A DNA stretch of 64,000 nucleotides. Source: Streptantibioticus parmotrematis (GTDB lineage Bacteria > Actinomycetota > Actinomycetes > Streptomycetales > Streptomycetaceae). This document shows, in pieces, positions 31,789 through 41,485 of the stretch. How positions within the stretch are numbered: the first letter of the stretch is position 1; each line of letters opens with the position of its first letter. The notes under the pieces are model-generated. The model was not told where the DNA came from, made no database searches, and was given only the letters and a program-made list of their open reading frames with translations. The position numbers and the translations under genes are program-made. The stretch covers positions 62,001 through 126,000 of the forward strand of contig NZ_JAINVZ010000007.1 of NCBI RefSeq assembly GCF_019890615.1. The letters are read 5' to 3'.

Positions 31789-33988
31789 GACGGGTCACCG
31801 CCGTCACCACCCGCCCGCCGCGCGAGAAGGCCAGCAGGTGGGACGCCGACGCGCCGCGCGGCGTCAGCGGCTCGTACGTGTCCGGCGCCGCGAACGCCTC
31901 GGGGAGTTCGCCCCGCAGCCGCAGCGCGTGGCGGGTCAGGACCGTCTTGCGGTCCTCGCGGGCGGGGAGGCGCGCCGGGGGGCGGTTGTCCGGGTCGACC
32001 AGCGCCTCGTACACCGACTCCGTGCCCTGGTAGACGTCCGGCACGCCCGGCATCGTCAGGTGGAGCAGGGCCGCGCCCAGGCGGTTCGCCTCGGTGTGCG
32101 GTGCGAGCCGGGCGGCGAACTCCGCGAGCGCCGACCACCCCGCCCCGCACACCGTCTCCCGCACGAAGGCCGCCACCGCGTCCTCGTACCCCTGGTCGCC
32201 CTCCGTCCACGACGTGCGCAAGCCCGCCTCGCGCACCGACTTCAGCACCGCGGGCACCAGCCGATCCGGGTCCGGTGTGCCCAGGCCCAGCGCGGTCTGC
32301 CACGCCACCCAGGCGACGTGCCGGTCCGGCGCGCCGCCCGACGGCAGCCGAGACACCAACGCCTGCCATTCCGCGGGCACTTGGGACAGCACCGCGAGCC
32401 GCGCCCGGACGTCCGCGCTGCGCTTGGTGTCATGGGTGGACAGCGCCGTGCCGCCGTCCGGCCACTGCGCGGACTGCCGTACGCAGAAGTCGTGGAAGGC
32501 GTCCGGGGTGACGGCCGGGTCGCCCGGCTCGCCGCCGACCTCGTTCGCCGACAACAGCGGCACGTAGCGGTAGAACGCCCGGTCCTCCTCCGCCTTCGCG
32601 TGCAGCGCCGACGCCACCTGCGCGAAACGCACCGCGAAGTCCCGCACGTCGGGCTGCGCGTCGCCGTACGACGAGGCCAACTCCCGTACCACGTCCACCG
32701 CGTGGGCCTCCTCCGACACGGCGAACGCCTCCCGCGCGCCCCGCGCCGCCCGCTCCAGCTGCCGCGCCGACTCCGCCTCGCCCTCGTACGGCCGGTAGAC
32801 CGGGAACCTGACCAGCGTCTCGCGGATCGCGGTGCGCAGGGCCCACGGCGCGTGGTCGGCCAGCTCCGGGCGGGCGGCGCAGGCGCGGTCCGCCGACCGG
32901 CCGAGCCGCTCCACCTCGGCCGTCAGATCGCCCTCGACCACCTCGTACGCGGCACGCCGCGCGGTCACCGCCCACTCACCGCCCGCGTCGGCCGCGCAGC
33001 CGGTGAACTCCCGGTAGACGTCGGCCAGTTCACGTACCCCGTCGGCATCGACGAAGACGCCGTCCACGCGGCGCAACGCGTCGTAGCCCGTGGTCCCGGC
33101 GCAGGCCCAGCCGCGCGGCAGCCGCTCCCCGCCGCACAACACCTTCTCCACGACCGTCCAGCGGCCCCCGGACGCCTTGCGCAGCCGCGCCAGATAGCCC
33201 GCCGGGTCGGCCAGGCCGTCCGGGTGGTCGATGCGCAGGCCGTCCACCACGCCGTCGCGCAGCAGGCGCAGCACGGTCGCGTGGGTGGCCTCGAAGACCT
33301 CCGGGTCCTCCACGCGGACCGCGATCAGCTGCGAAATGGTGAAGAACCGGCGGTAGTTCAGCTCGGTGCGGGCCAGCCGCCACCACGCCAGGCGGTAGTG
33401 CTGGGCGGCCAGCAGCTCGGGCAGCGGCAGCGCCTCGGTCCCGGGGCGCAACGGGAACGCGTGGTCGTAGTAGCGCAGCTCGCCGCCCTCGACCCGCAAC
33501 GCGTCCAGCTCGTCCGGGAGCCGCCCGCCCAGCACCGGCAGCAGCAGCCGCCCGCCCCCCGCGGCCCAGTCGACGTCGAACCATCGCGCGTACGGACTCC
33601 CGGGACCGTCCCGCAGCACCTCCCACAGCGCCCCGTTGAGGCGTTCGGGCGCGGGCACCGCCATGTGGTTGGGCACGAGGTCCACCACCAGCCCCAGCCC
33701 GTGCGCCCGCGCCGCCGCCGCGAGCGACCGCAACCCCTCCTCGCCGCCCAGTTCCTCACGCACCCGGTCGTGACCGGTGACGTCGTAGCCGTGCGTGGAA
33801 CCGGGGCCGGCCTCCAGCACGGGCGACAGGTGCAGATGGGAGACGCCGAGCCCGGCCAGGTACGGCACGGCGCGCTCGGCTGCGGCGAACGGGAACTCCG
33901 GCTGGATCTGGAGCCGGTAGGTCGCGGTCGGCACGGCGGGCGGGGGAACGGGCGGCACGGCGGGCTCGGGGAGCGGCGGAAGGCTCAT
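31625..33988 (-). CDS. treY: Malto-oligosyltrehalose synthase TreY
   Basis: Converts the reducing end of maltodextrin into a trehalosyl unit, the first step of the TreY-TreZ trehalose pathway. The 787-aa GH13 protein shows TATYRLQIQPEF at the start, HLHLSPVLEAGPGSTHGYDV, LGLVVDLVPNHMA, the nucleophile region DGLRIDHPDGLADP (near residue 250), the VVEKVL acid/base strand, and LSTHDTKRSADVRARL. A Pro-rich run of about 20 residues follows the first methionine. The ATG at 33988 has GAGGA upstream. glgX lies 125 bp upstream on the same strand, a sensible pairing for glycogen-to-trehalose flow. Confidence 0.96.
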   Translation of the reverse strand: MSLPPLPEPAVPPVPPPAVPTATYRLQIQPEFPFAAAERAVPYLAGLGVSHLHLSPVLEAGPGSTHGYDVTGHDRVREELGGEEGLRSLAAAARAHGLGLVVDLVPNHMAVPAPERLNGALWEVLRDGPGSPYARWFDVDWAAGGGRLLLPVLGGRLPDELDALRVEGGELRYYDHAFPLRPGTEALPLPELLAAQHYRLAWWRLARTELNYRRFFTISQLIAVRVEDPEVFEATHATVLRLLRDGVVDGLRIDHPDGLADPAGYLARLRKASGGRWTVVEKVLCGGERLPRGWACAGTTGYDALRRVDGVFVDADGVRELADVYREFTGCAADAGGEWAVTARRAAYEVVEGDLTAEVERLGRSADRACAARPELADHAPWALRTAIRETLVRFPVYRPYEGEAESARQLERAARGAREAFAVSEEAHAVDVVRELASSYGDAQPDVRDFAVRFAQVASALHAKAEEDRAFYRYVPLLSANEVGGEPGDPAVTPDAFHDFCVRQSAQWPDGGTALSTHDTKRSADVRARLAVLSQVPAEWQALVSRLPSGGAPDRHVAWVAWQTALGLGTPDPDRLVPAVLKSVREAGLRTSWTEGDQGYEDAVAAFVRETVCGAGWSALAEFAARLAPHTEANRLGAALLHLTMPGVPDVYQGTESVYEALVDPDNRPPARLPAREDRKTVLTRHALRLRGELPEAFAAPDTYEPLTPRGASASHLLAFSRGGRVVTAVTRLSHALDAPGGWHDTTLPLPDGDEWTDVLTGRVYGEVAEAARLFADGPVALLRRG

Positions 33989-34113
33989 GAGCGGTCCTCG
34001 GGTCGGGGGAGGGGCGTGGGCCGGACGGCCGGGGGATCGGGCCCGGGGGCCGCCGCCGGGGCCCCGGCACCCCGCGACCGCCGTCGAGAGGCACCCCGTG
34101 GGCGCCTCCCACC

Positions 34114-36246
34114 TCACATGGGACGTTGCAGCACGACCACGCTGCGGTCGGTGAGCGTCAGACGGTCACCCGCGCGGACCTTGCGGCCGCTGCCGGGCGG
34201 CACGCCGTCGGCGCGGGCGGTGTCCACCACGACCTGCCACTCCTTGCCGTGGTTGACCGGGACCACGAACTCCAGCTCCTCCGGCGCCGCGTTGAACATC
34301 AGCAGGAAGGAGTCGTCGGTGATCTGCTCGCCGCGCTGGCCCGGCTCGCTGATGGCGTGACCGTTGAGGAAGACCACCAGCGCGCGGGCGTGCGCGGCCT
34401 GCCAGTCCCGTTGCGTCATCTCGTCGCCCTCGGGCGTGAACCACGCGATGTCCGACAGGTCGTCGTGGGTGCCCTCGACCGGGCGGCCGTGGAAGAAGCG
34501 GCGGCGGCGGAAGACCGGGTGGTCGCGGCGCAGCCACACCATCGTGCGGGTGAAGTCCAGCATCCGCAGGGCCTCGTCGTCCTGCCCGCCGTCGCCCGGC
34601 TTGGGCCACGGCACCCACGTCAGCTCGGAGTCCTGGCAGTAGGTGTTGTTGTTGCCGCGCTGGGTGCGGCCGAACTCGTCGCCGTGCGCCAGCATCGGCA
34701 CGCCCTGCGACAGCATCAGGGTGGCGACGAAGTTGCGCATCTGCCGGCCGCGCAGCGCCAGCACCTCGGGGTCGTCGGTCTCGCCCTCGTCGCCGCAGTT
34801 CCACGAGCGGTTGAAGCTCTCGCCGTCCCGGTTGCCCTCGCCGTTGGCCTCGTTGTGCTTGTCGTTGTACGAGACCAGGTCGCGCAGGGTGAAACCGTCG
34901 TGGCAGGTGACGAAGTTGATGGAGGCCAGCGGCCGGCGCCCGTCGTCCTTGTACAGGTCGGACGAGCCGGTCAGCCGGGAGCCGAACTCGGCCAGCCGCG
35001 CGGGCTCTCCGCGCCACACGTCGCGCACGGTGTCGCGGTACTTGCCGTTCCACTCGGTCCACAGCGCCGGGAAGTTGCCCACCTGGTAGCCGCCCTCGCC
35101 GACGTCCCACGGCTCCGCGATCAGCTTGACCTGGCTGACCACCGGGTCCTGCTGCACCAGGTCGAAGAAGGACGACAGGCGGTCCACCTCGTGGAACTGC
35201 CGGGCCAGCGTGGACGCCAGGTCGAAGCGGAAGCCGTCGACGTGCATGTCGGTGACCCAGTAGCGCAGCGAGTCCATGATCATCTGGAGGGTGTGCGGGC
35301 TGCGCATCAGCAGGGAGTTGCCGGTGCCGGTGGTGTCCGTGTAGTAGCGCGGGTCGTCGGCCAGCCGGTAGTACGAGGCGTTGTCCAGGCCGCGGAACGA
35401 GAGCGTGGGACCCATGTGGTTGCCCTCGGCGGTGTGGTTGTAGACGACGTCGAGGATGACCTCGATGCCCGCGGTGTGCAGCGCGCGGACCGCCGTCTTG
35501 AACTCCAGCACCTGCTGACCCCGGTCGCCCATCGAGGAGTAGGCGTTGTGCGGGGCGAAGAAGCCGATGGTGTTGTAGCCCCAGTAGTTGGCGAGCCCCG
35601 CGTCCACCAGCCGGTTGTCGGTGACGAACTGATGGACCGGCATCAACTCCAGCGCAGTGACGCCCAGTTCGACCAGGTGCTCGATGACGGCGGGGTGCGC
35701 CAGCGCCGCGTACGTGCCGCGGATCTCCTCCGGCAGGCCCGGGTGGAGCATCGTCAGGCCCTTGACGTGCGCCTCGTACAGCACCGTGCGGTGGTAGTCG
35801 ACGCGCGGCGGACGGTCGCTCGCCCAGTCGAAGAACGGGTTGACCACGACCGACGCCATGGTGTGCGGCGCCGAGTCCAGGTCGTTGCGCGCCTGCGGGT
35901 CCTCGAAGCGGTACCCGTAGACCGACTCGTCCCAGTCGATGGCACCGCTCATCGCCTTCGCGTACGGATCGAGCAGCAGCTTGGCCGAGTTGCACCGGTG
36001 GCCCTGCGCCGGGTCGTACGGGCCGTGCACCCGGAACCCGTAACGCTGGCCCGGCATCACCCCGGGCAGGTACGCGTGCCGCACGAACGCGTCGGTCTCG
36101 CGCAGTTCGACGGAGGTCTCCGACCCGTCGTCGTGCAGCAGGCACAACTCGATCCGCTCGGCCGCCTCCGAGAAGACGGCGAAGTTGGTCCCGGCGCCGT
36201 CGTACGTGGCGCCCAGGGGGTACGTCTGTCCCGGCCAGACCTGCAT
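34114..36246 (-). CDS. glgX: Glycogen debranching enzyme GlgX
   Basis: Hydrolyses alpha-1,6 branches left on phosphorylase-limit dextrins, feeding linear maltodextrin to TreY. The 710-aa GH13_11 protein has the N-terminal CBM48-like start (PLGATYDGAGTNFAVFSEAA), DVVYNHTAEGN, the nucleophile motif VDGFRFDLAST (near residue 340), the acid/base LIAEPWD and VTCHDGFTLRDLVSYNDKHN. I chose the ATG at 36246, which begins the conserved MQVWPG; an upstream ATG at 36327 would add 27 residues. Confidence 0.96.
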   Translation of the reverse strand: MQVWPGQTYPLGATYDGAGTNFAVFSEAAERIELCLLHDDGSETSVELRETDAFVRHAYLPGVMPGQRYGFRVHGPYDPAQGHRCNSAKLLLDPYAKAMSGAIDWDESVYGYRFEDPQARNDLDSAPHTMASVVVNPFFDWASDRPPRVDYHRTVLYEAHVKGLTMLHPGLPEEIRGTYAALAHPAVIEHLVELGVTALELMPVHQFVTDNRLVDAGLANYWGYNTIGFFAPHNAYSSMGDRGQQVLEFKTAVRALHTAGIEVILDVVYNHTAEGNHMGPTLSFRGLDNASYYRLADDPRYYTDTTGTGNSLLMRSPHTLQMIMDSLRYWVTDMHVDGFRFDLASTLARQFHEVDRLSSFFDLVQQDPVVSQVKLIAEPWDVGEGGYQVGNFPALWTEWNGKYRDTVRDVWRGEPARLAEFGSRLTGSSDLYKDDGRRPLASINFVTCHDGFTLRDLVSYNDKHNEANGEGNRDGESFNRSWNCGDEGETDDPEVLALRGRQMRNFVATLMLSQGVPMLAHGDEFGRTQRGNNNTYCQDSELTWVPWPKPGDGGQDDEALRMLDFTRTMVWLRRDHPVFRRRRFFHGRPVEGTHDDLSDIAWFTPEGDEMTQRDWQAAHARALVVFLNGHAISEPGQRGEQITDDSFLLMFNAAPEELEFVVPVNHGKEWQVVVDTARADGVPPGSGRKVRAGDRLTLTDRSVVVLQRPM

Positions 36247-36542
36247 CTCGTCGACTCTCCCGCTCGGTCGTGCGCTTGGGCTGGCGGGACATCCGGTGGC
36301 CGCCATACCCGCTGCATCCTCGCCCACATCAGTCTCAGGATGCCCGTTTTCGCAAGATCTTCCCCTGAACGGGTGCCCGAACGAGGCACGGAACTATCCT
36401 CCGAGGCGGGTGGCGATGCCGTGAAACTCCTTGGCCGCGTGCGTCGTTCGGGTGCACCCGGTCCCGCGCCCGCAGTAGTCTTCCTTGATCGTGGACCGGG
36501 GGCGGGAACGCGGCGGGGCGAAGGGGGACGAGAGGCGGTGCG

Positions 36543-37802
36543 GTGGTGACGTCGGGAGGACTGGCGCTGCCCGGCGGGGGCGACCAGGAGAGCCTGGGCG
36601 GCGTCGCCGACGGCCCGGCCGGTACGGTATCCCTCGCACAGCCTATGGAGATCGGAACAGAACTGGACTGGGGCGCCGACGCCTGGGCCGAGGTGCGCAC
36701 CCGCGCCCGGCGGGCCGGGCGGGCTTACGTATGGCTCAATCTCGTCGAACAGCGGCTCAGAGCCGTGGTCGACGCCGTGCTGCGTCCGGTCTACGAGCCG
36801 GTGCACGGCGAGGAGTGGGTGGTCGCCGCCGCCGGACCCGCCGGCCACGAATGGGTGCAACGGGCCGCCGCGGTGCGCGAGGTCAGCCGCCGCAAGGGCT
36901 ACCTGCTCGACCCCGCCGACGACAACATCATCTCCTTCCTCACCCTGCCGCAGCTGCGCGAACTCGTCGTCCAGCACTGGCCCTGCTTCGAGCCCTATCT
37001 CGACGAGCGGCGCGAACTGGAGCTGGTGCTGGATGAGTTGGAGGTCGCCCGGCACGTCGTCAACCGCAACCGCGCGCTGTCCGAGACCGTCCTCGCGCAG
37101 GCCGAGCGCGCCGCGGGACGGCTGCTGGACATGCTCGGCGGCGACCACACCGGGCAGGCCCGCGACCGGGTGCCGGTCGACGCGGTCGAGGAGATCGTCG
37201 GCGACCGCTACGCCGACGTGATCGGCGTCCACCCGGACCGGGTGCGGCTGCTGCGGCGGCTGCCCGCGGAGGACCTGTTCGGCGGGGCGCGGCGGCTGGA
37301 CGCGATAGGCATCGGACTGAACCTGCTGGTCCAGAACTACTCGGGCCGCCGCCTCGTCCAGCTCGCCGCCACCGGCTGCCGCACCCGGCTGCTCTTCCTC
37401 AACCCGGCCAGCAGCGCGGTGCGCCGCCGCGAGCGCGAACTCGGCCTGAGCCGCGGGGAGATGAGCCGCGCGGTCGAGATGAACATCATGCACATGCGCC
37501 GGGTGCGCTCCCGGCTGCGCGACCCCGACGCGTTCGAGATCCGGGTCTTCGACGAGACGCCGCGCTTCAGCGCCTACCTGGTCGACGGCGACGGCGCGGA
37601 CGGGCTCGCCGTCGTGCAGTCCTATCTGCGCAAGGCGCGCGGCATGGAGGCGCCGGTGCTGGTGCTGCGCGGCGGCAACCGCCGCATCGTGCAGCCGCAG
37701 CCCGGCGACGGCCCCGCCGACCGGCAGGGCGAGGGCGGGCTCTTCGAGATCTACCGCGAGGAGTTCGAGGGCGTGTGGACGGATTCACGGCCGGTGTCCT
37801 GA
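36543..37802 (+). CDS. SAV2148-family HEPN domain protein
   Basis: A 419-aa actinomycete-specific protein of the SAV2148 HEPN group. It is mostly helical and begins with a Gly-rich segment; conserved-looking blocks are RARRAGRAYVWLNLVEQRLR, LVLDELEVARHVVNRNRALS and IRVFDETPRFSAYLVDGDGA. HEPN domains often act as RNases in stress and defence, but I see no clear R-x4-6-H pair, so activity is uncertain. It starts at the first of two adjacent GTGs. It is divergent from glgX. Confidence 0.85.
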   Translation: MVTSGGLALPGGGDQESLGGVADGPAGTVSLAQPMEIGTELDWGADAWAEVRTRARRAGRAYVWLNLVEQRLRAVVDAVLRPVYEPVHGEEWVVAAAGPAGHEWVQRAAAVREVSRRKGYLLDPADDNIISFLTLPQLRELVVQHWPCFEPYLDERRELELVLDELEVARHVVNRNRALSETVLAQAERAAGRLLDMLGGDHTGQARDRVPVDAVEEIVGDRYADVIGVHPDRVRLLRRLPAEDLFGGARRLDAIGIGLNLLVQNYSGRRLVQLAATGCRTRLLFLNPASSAVRRRERELGLSRGEMSRAVEMNIMHMRRVRSRLRDPDAFEIRVFDETPRFSAYLVDGDGADGLAVVQSYLRKARGMEAPVLVLRGGNRRIVQPQPGDGPADRQGEGGLFEIYREEFEGVWTDSRPVS

Positions 37803-37868
37803 GGGCGGCGGTCTTGCCGGCGGCCGGTTTCCCAAGGGCGCAGGTACCCTCTCCGGTGCCCGTGCCGC

Positions 37869-38747
37869 TCAGAACGCGTGCCAGCGCACCGTCGGGTCGT
37901 CCGCCCGCAGCGACGCCACCCTGCGGGTGAACTCCGCCCGGGCCGCCGGGTTGCCGGGGGCGTGCTGGGCCACCCACGCGCAGCTCGCGGTCTCCCGGGC
38001 GCCGCGCAGCACGCGCCAGCCGTCCCACTCGCGCACGTCCCACCCGTACCGGCTCGTGAACGCCTCGTACTCGGCCGGGTCGAGCCCGTAGCGGTCGAGG
38101 GACAGCGCCATCACCACGAGGTCGTGCTCGCGCAGGTCGTCCGCGAAGGTCTCCAGATCGGTCAGCACGGGTCCCTCGGGGCCGACGAGCACATTGCGCG
38201 GCAGCGCGTCGCCGTGCACCGGGCCGGGCGCCAGACGCGGCGTCAACTCCCCTACGGCAAGCGCGATGTCGTCCCGCCGCCCGCGCAGGAACGCCGCGTC
38301 CGCCGGGTCGATCGCGTCGCCCGCCAGCCGCAGCCACCGCTCCACGCCGTCCAGCAGATCACGCGGCGGCAGACCCTCCGGCAGGACGTCGGCGTCCGGG
38401 CGGGGCAGCGTGTGCACGCGACGCAGCAGGTCCGCCAGATCGGCGCCGGTGGCCGGGCGGACGGGCTCCGGCAGCGGTCGCCAGTACGTCACCGGCAGGC
38501 CGTCGGTCAGCCCGGCGTCCGGCCGGGCGGGGTGGACGGCGGGGACGCCCGCCTCGGCCAGCCACGTGGCGACCCGCACCTCGCGCCGCGCCCGCGCCAG
38601 CAGGCCCGCCTCGCGGCCCACCTTGAGCACCAGGTCCCCGGCGCGGAAGACCGCGTTCTCGCCGAGGGCCAGCAGGCGGGCGTCCGCGGCGCCCGGCACA
38701 CCGGTGCGCGCCAGCACGGCCCGCGCCCGCTCCTCGGTGAACGCCAC
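37869..38747 (-). CDS. Aminoglycoside-phosphotransferase-fold kinase
   Basis: A 292-aa small-molecule kinase of the APH/choline kinase fold. The nucleotide-lobe lysine is in DLVLKVGRE (near residue 42), the catalytic loop is VHGDALPRNVLVG (near 180) and the metal-binding aspartate is in LTDLETFADD. Substrate unknown; resistance cannot be assumed. The GTG at 38747 lies behind GGGAGAGG. It stands alone between the HEPN gene and the end of the sulfur operon. Confidence 0.9.
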   Translation of the reverse strand: MAFTEERARAVLARTGVPGAADARLLALGENAVFRAGDLVLKVGREAGLLARARREVRVATWLAEAGVPAVHPARPDAGLTDGLPVTYWRPLPEPVRPATGADLADLLRRVHTLPRPDADVLPEGLPPRDLLDGVERWLRLAGDAIDPADAAFLRGRRDDIALAVGELTPRLAPGPVHGDALPRNVLVGPEGPVLTDLETFADDLREHDLVVMALSLDRYGLDPAEYEAFTSRYGWDVREWDGWRVLRGARETASCAWVAQHAPGNPAARAEFTRRVASLRADDPTVRWHAF

Positions 38748-38934
38748 GCCCTCTCCCTCGCACTGGGTACGCCGATGGTGGCGAGGCCGCCGGAAACGGG
38801 TCCGGCGACCTCGTACCCGGTCTCCGTACCCCCGTGACGGAGTCCAGGCACGGCACCGACGCTACGCGATCGCCCCCACGCGTCTCATCCGACTTTTCGG
38901 TGGGCGGCCCGGCGCACGGCCGCGCACGACAGGC

Positions 38935-39684
38935 TCAGGCCGCCGCTCCGGCGAGCGACGAGGCGGCCGCCTCGTCGTAGCGGCGCAGCACCGCGCGCGC
39001 CACCTCCGGGCAGGCCCCGAGCACCGGGGCCAGCACGTCCGCCCCCGCCTCGCGGGCGCCCGCCGCGATGCGGTCCGGCAGGCGGCCGGGGGCCAGCACG
39101 TAGGGCGCGACGGCGATCCGGCGCACCCCTTCGGCCCGCAACGCGCGCACCGCGTCCTCGGTGCGCGGGCCGCGGGCGGAGGCGAACGCGGGTCGCACGG
39201 CACACCAACCGGTGCGCCGCCACTCCCGCGCGACATCAGCGATCACCGCGATCGCCTCCGGGTCACTGGAGCCCGCCGAGGCCAGCACGACCCCGGTCGA
39301 GGCCCGGTCGGCGGGGTCGAGCCCCGCCTCGTACAGCCGCCGCTCCAGCGCGTCGAGCAGCAACGGAGACGGCCCGAGCACCCCGGCCTGACGGAACGTC
39401 AACTCCGGGTGCCGCGACGACGCTTCGCGCAGGACGGCGGGCAGGTCGGACTTGGCGTGGAAGGCCCGCGTCAGCAGCAGCGGCAACGCCACCGCCTCGC
39501 GCACGCCCTCCGCCGCGAGACGTCCGGCGAGCCCGGGCACCGAGGGGGCGCAGAAGTCCAGGAAGGCGGTCTCCACCCGCACCCCGGGCCGCAGCGCCCG
39601 CACCCGCTCGCACACCGCGTGCACGGTCGCGGCGTGCCGGGGGTCCCGGCTACCGTGCGCCACCACCATCAGGACCGGCCGCAT
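38935..39684 (-). CDS. Sirohydrochlorin chelatase (CbiX/SirB type)
   Basis: Inserts Fe2+ into sirohydrochlorin to make siroheme, the cofactor of the sulfite reductase encoded at the operon's other end. The 249-aa length fits the two-module CbiX/SirB type. The first metal-binding histidine is in VVAHGSRDPRH (near residue 9), ALPLLLTRAFHAKSD holds the second (near 75), and AVAPYVLAPG is the matching strand of the second module. Its ATG overlaps the permease stop (TGATG), so it is coupled to the ABC genes. Cobalt use cannot be excluded, but the sulfur context favours iron. Confidence 0.9.
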   Translation of the reverse strand: MRPVLMVVAHGSRDPRHAATVHAVCERVRALRPGVRVETAFLDFCAPSVPGLAGRLAAEGVREAVALPLLLTRAFHAKSDLPAVLREASSRHPELTFRQAGVLGPSPLLLDALERRLYEAGLDPADRASTGVVLASAGSSDPEAIAVIADVAREWRRTGWCAVRPAFASARGPRTEDAVRALRAEGVRRIAVAPYVLAPGRLPDRIAAGAREAGADVLAPVLGACPEVARAVLRRYDEAAASSLAGAAA

Positions 39685-40676
39685 CACGCGCCCCCGGGCT
39701 GCAGGCCGCGGCTGCGCAGCACCCTGCGCTCCATCGGGCGGAAGACCAGCAGCTCGATGCCGATGCCGACCACCAGGATCAGGCCGATCGCGGCGAGCAC
39801 GCTCGGCATGTCCTGGTTGGTGCGGGCGTTCTCCAGCAACTGGCCGAGTCCGGTGCCCAGATCGGGCGAGGTCGCGATGATCTCGGCGGCCATCAGCGAC
39901 CGCCAGGAGAACGCCCAGCCCTGCTTGAGCCCCGCCAGGTACCCCGGCAGCGCGGCCGGCAGCAGCACGTGGCGCACCCCGCGCAGCCCGGTCGCCCCGA
40001 TGGTCCGGCCCGCCCGCAGGAACAGCGGCGGCACCTGGTCGACGCCGGACACCAGCCCGTTGGCGATCGAGGGCACCGCGCCGAGCAGCACGACCGCGTA
40101 GATGGTCGAGTCGTTCAGCCCGAACCAGATGATCGCGGCCGGCACCCACGCCACCGACGGCATGGACTGAAGACCGGACAGGATCGGCCCGATCGCCGCC
40201 CGCACCGGCGCCACCCGCGCCACCAGCAGACCCAGCGGCGTGCCGATCAGCACCGCGACCACGAAGCCCAGCGCGCCGCGCGAGACGGAGGTCCAGATGT
40301 AGCCGAGCAACTGGCCCTGCAACCACATCTGGTGCAGCGACCCGGCGACGTCCGCCGGGCTCGGCAGGTCGTAGTGCGGCTTGACCTGGAAGTGGTACGC
40401 GAGCTGCCAGACCACGATCACCAGCGCGACGGCCAGCACCGGCGGCAGCGCCTTGGTGCGCAGCAGCTGCCAGACCGGCACCTTGGCGGCGGCCCGGGTC
40501 TCCAGCGCGTCGAGCCCGGCTTCGAGCCCCGCGAGGTGGTCCGGCCGGTCCGCGCCGGAGGTGGCCTTCCCCGCGTCCTTCGAAACGGCCTTCGCGGTCG
40601 CCCCGGTCGTGTCCTTCGCGGTGTCCTCGGCCGCGGCCGTCGGCGGTGTCGCCGTCGTCGTCTCAGTGCTGGCCAT
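39684..40676 (-). CDS. Sulfonate/sulfate-type ABC permease (SsuC-like)
   Basis: Inner-membrane permease of the taurine/sulfonate/nitrate class. The 330-aa protein has about 65 extra N-terminal residues rich in Thr, Ala and Lys, then six membrane segments. The permease-ATPase coupling loop is visible (RAGRTIGATGLRGVRHVLLPAALPGYLAGLK, broken here as RTIGATGLRG and LPAALPGYLAG). It overlaps the ATPase gene by 14 bp and the chelatase gene by one base. Its place in a cys operon points to a sulfur source as substrate. Confidence 0.93.
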   Translation of the reverse strand: MASTETTTATPPTAAAEDTAKDTTGATAKAVSKDAGKATSGADRPDHLAGLEAGLDALETRAAAKVPVWQLLRTKALPPVLAVALVIVVWQLAYHFQVKPHYDLPSPADVAGSLHQMWLQGQLLGYIWTSVSRGALGFVVAVLIGTPLGLLVARVAPVRAAIGPILSGLQSMPSVAWVPAAIIWFGLNDSTIYAVVLLGAVPSIANGLVSGVDQVPPLFLRAGRTIGATGLRGVRHVLLPAALPGYLAGLKQGWAFSWRSLMAAEIIATSPDLGTGLGQLLENARTNQDMPSVLAAIGLILVVGIGIELLVFRPMERRVLRSRGLQPGGA

Positions 40677-41457
40677 GTCGGCGGATCTCCTCCCGCAGTT
40701 GTTCGGTGATCTCCACGGACAGGTCGGCCACCGCCGCGTCCTCGATCCGGCGCGGCTGCGGGAAGTCCACCGTCCACTGGTGGGCGACGCGGCCCGGCCG
40801 GGACGACAGCAGCACGACGCGCTGCGCGAGCCGCACCGCCTCGCGCACGTTGTGGGTGACGAAGAGCACCGAGACTCCGGTCTCGGCCCAGATGCGGGTG
40901 AGCTCCTCGTGCAGCACGTCGCGGGTGATGGCGTCCAGCGCCGCGAACGGCTCGTCCATCAACAGCAGTTGGCTGTCCTGGGCGAGCGCCCTGGCCATCG
41001 CCACGCGCTGCCGCATGCCGCCGGACAGCTCGTGCACCCGCTTGCCGTGCGCGCCCTTCAGCCGTACCAGCTCCAGCAGTTCCTCGGCGCGCTCGCGGCG
41101 TTCCGCGCGGGGCACGCCGCGCATCCGCAGCGCGAGTTCCACGTTGCGGCCCGCGGTCAGCCACGGGAACAGGGCGTGCTCCTGGAACATCAGGGCGGGC
41201 CGCCCGCCGGGCGTGGCGATCGCCCCGGCGGTCGGCTCGTCCAGCCCGGCGACCAGGTTCAGCAGCGTGGACTTGCCGCAGCCGGACGCCCCCAGGAGGC
41301 ACACGAACTCACCGGGCGCCACGTCCAGCGTGATGTCGTCCAGCACCTGCTGGCGTGCGCCGGGACGCCCGAACGACTTCGAGACGTGCTCGATGCGCGC
41401 CGCGTACGCGGGATCCGAGTCGTGCCGTACGGCCTGCTCGGTGACGGGGGTCGCCAT
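40663..41457 (-). CDS. Sulfonate/sulfate-type ABC ATPase (SsuB-like)
   Basis: Cytosolic ATPase of the same importer, 264 aa. Walker A is LLGASGCGKST (near residue 56), the Q-loop lies in MFQEHALFPWLT, the signature is LSGGMRQRVAMARAL, Walker B is LLLMDEPFAALD and the switch histidine is in LFVTHNVREAV. The ATG at 41457 has GGAGGTGA upstream. Gene order binding protein, ATPase, permease is standard for the family. Confidence 0.95.
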   Translation of the reverse strand: MATPVTEQAVRHDSDPAYAARIEHVSKSFGRPGARQQVLDDITLDVAPGEFVCLLGASGCGKSTLLNLVAGLDEPTAGAIATPGGRPALMFQEHALFPWLTAGRNVELALRMRGVPRAERRERAEELLELVRLKGAHGKRVHELSGGMRQRVAMARALAQDSQLLLMDEPFAALDAITRDVLHEELTRIWAETGVSVLFVTHNVREAVRLAQRVVLLSSRPGRVAHQWTVDFPQPRRIEDAAVADLSVEITEQLREEIRRHGQH

Positions 41458-41485
41458 GGTGTCACCTCCTGGGGACGTCGAACGG

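Noticed and set aside
34126-36549. An 807-codon open frame on the plus strand opposite glgX
   Set aside because: Same cause: antisense of a strongly GC-biased gene, with no domain or ribosome site.
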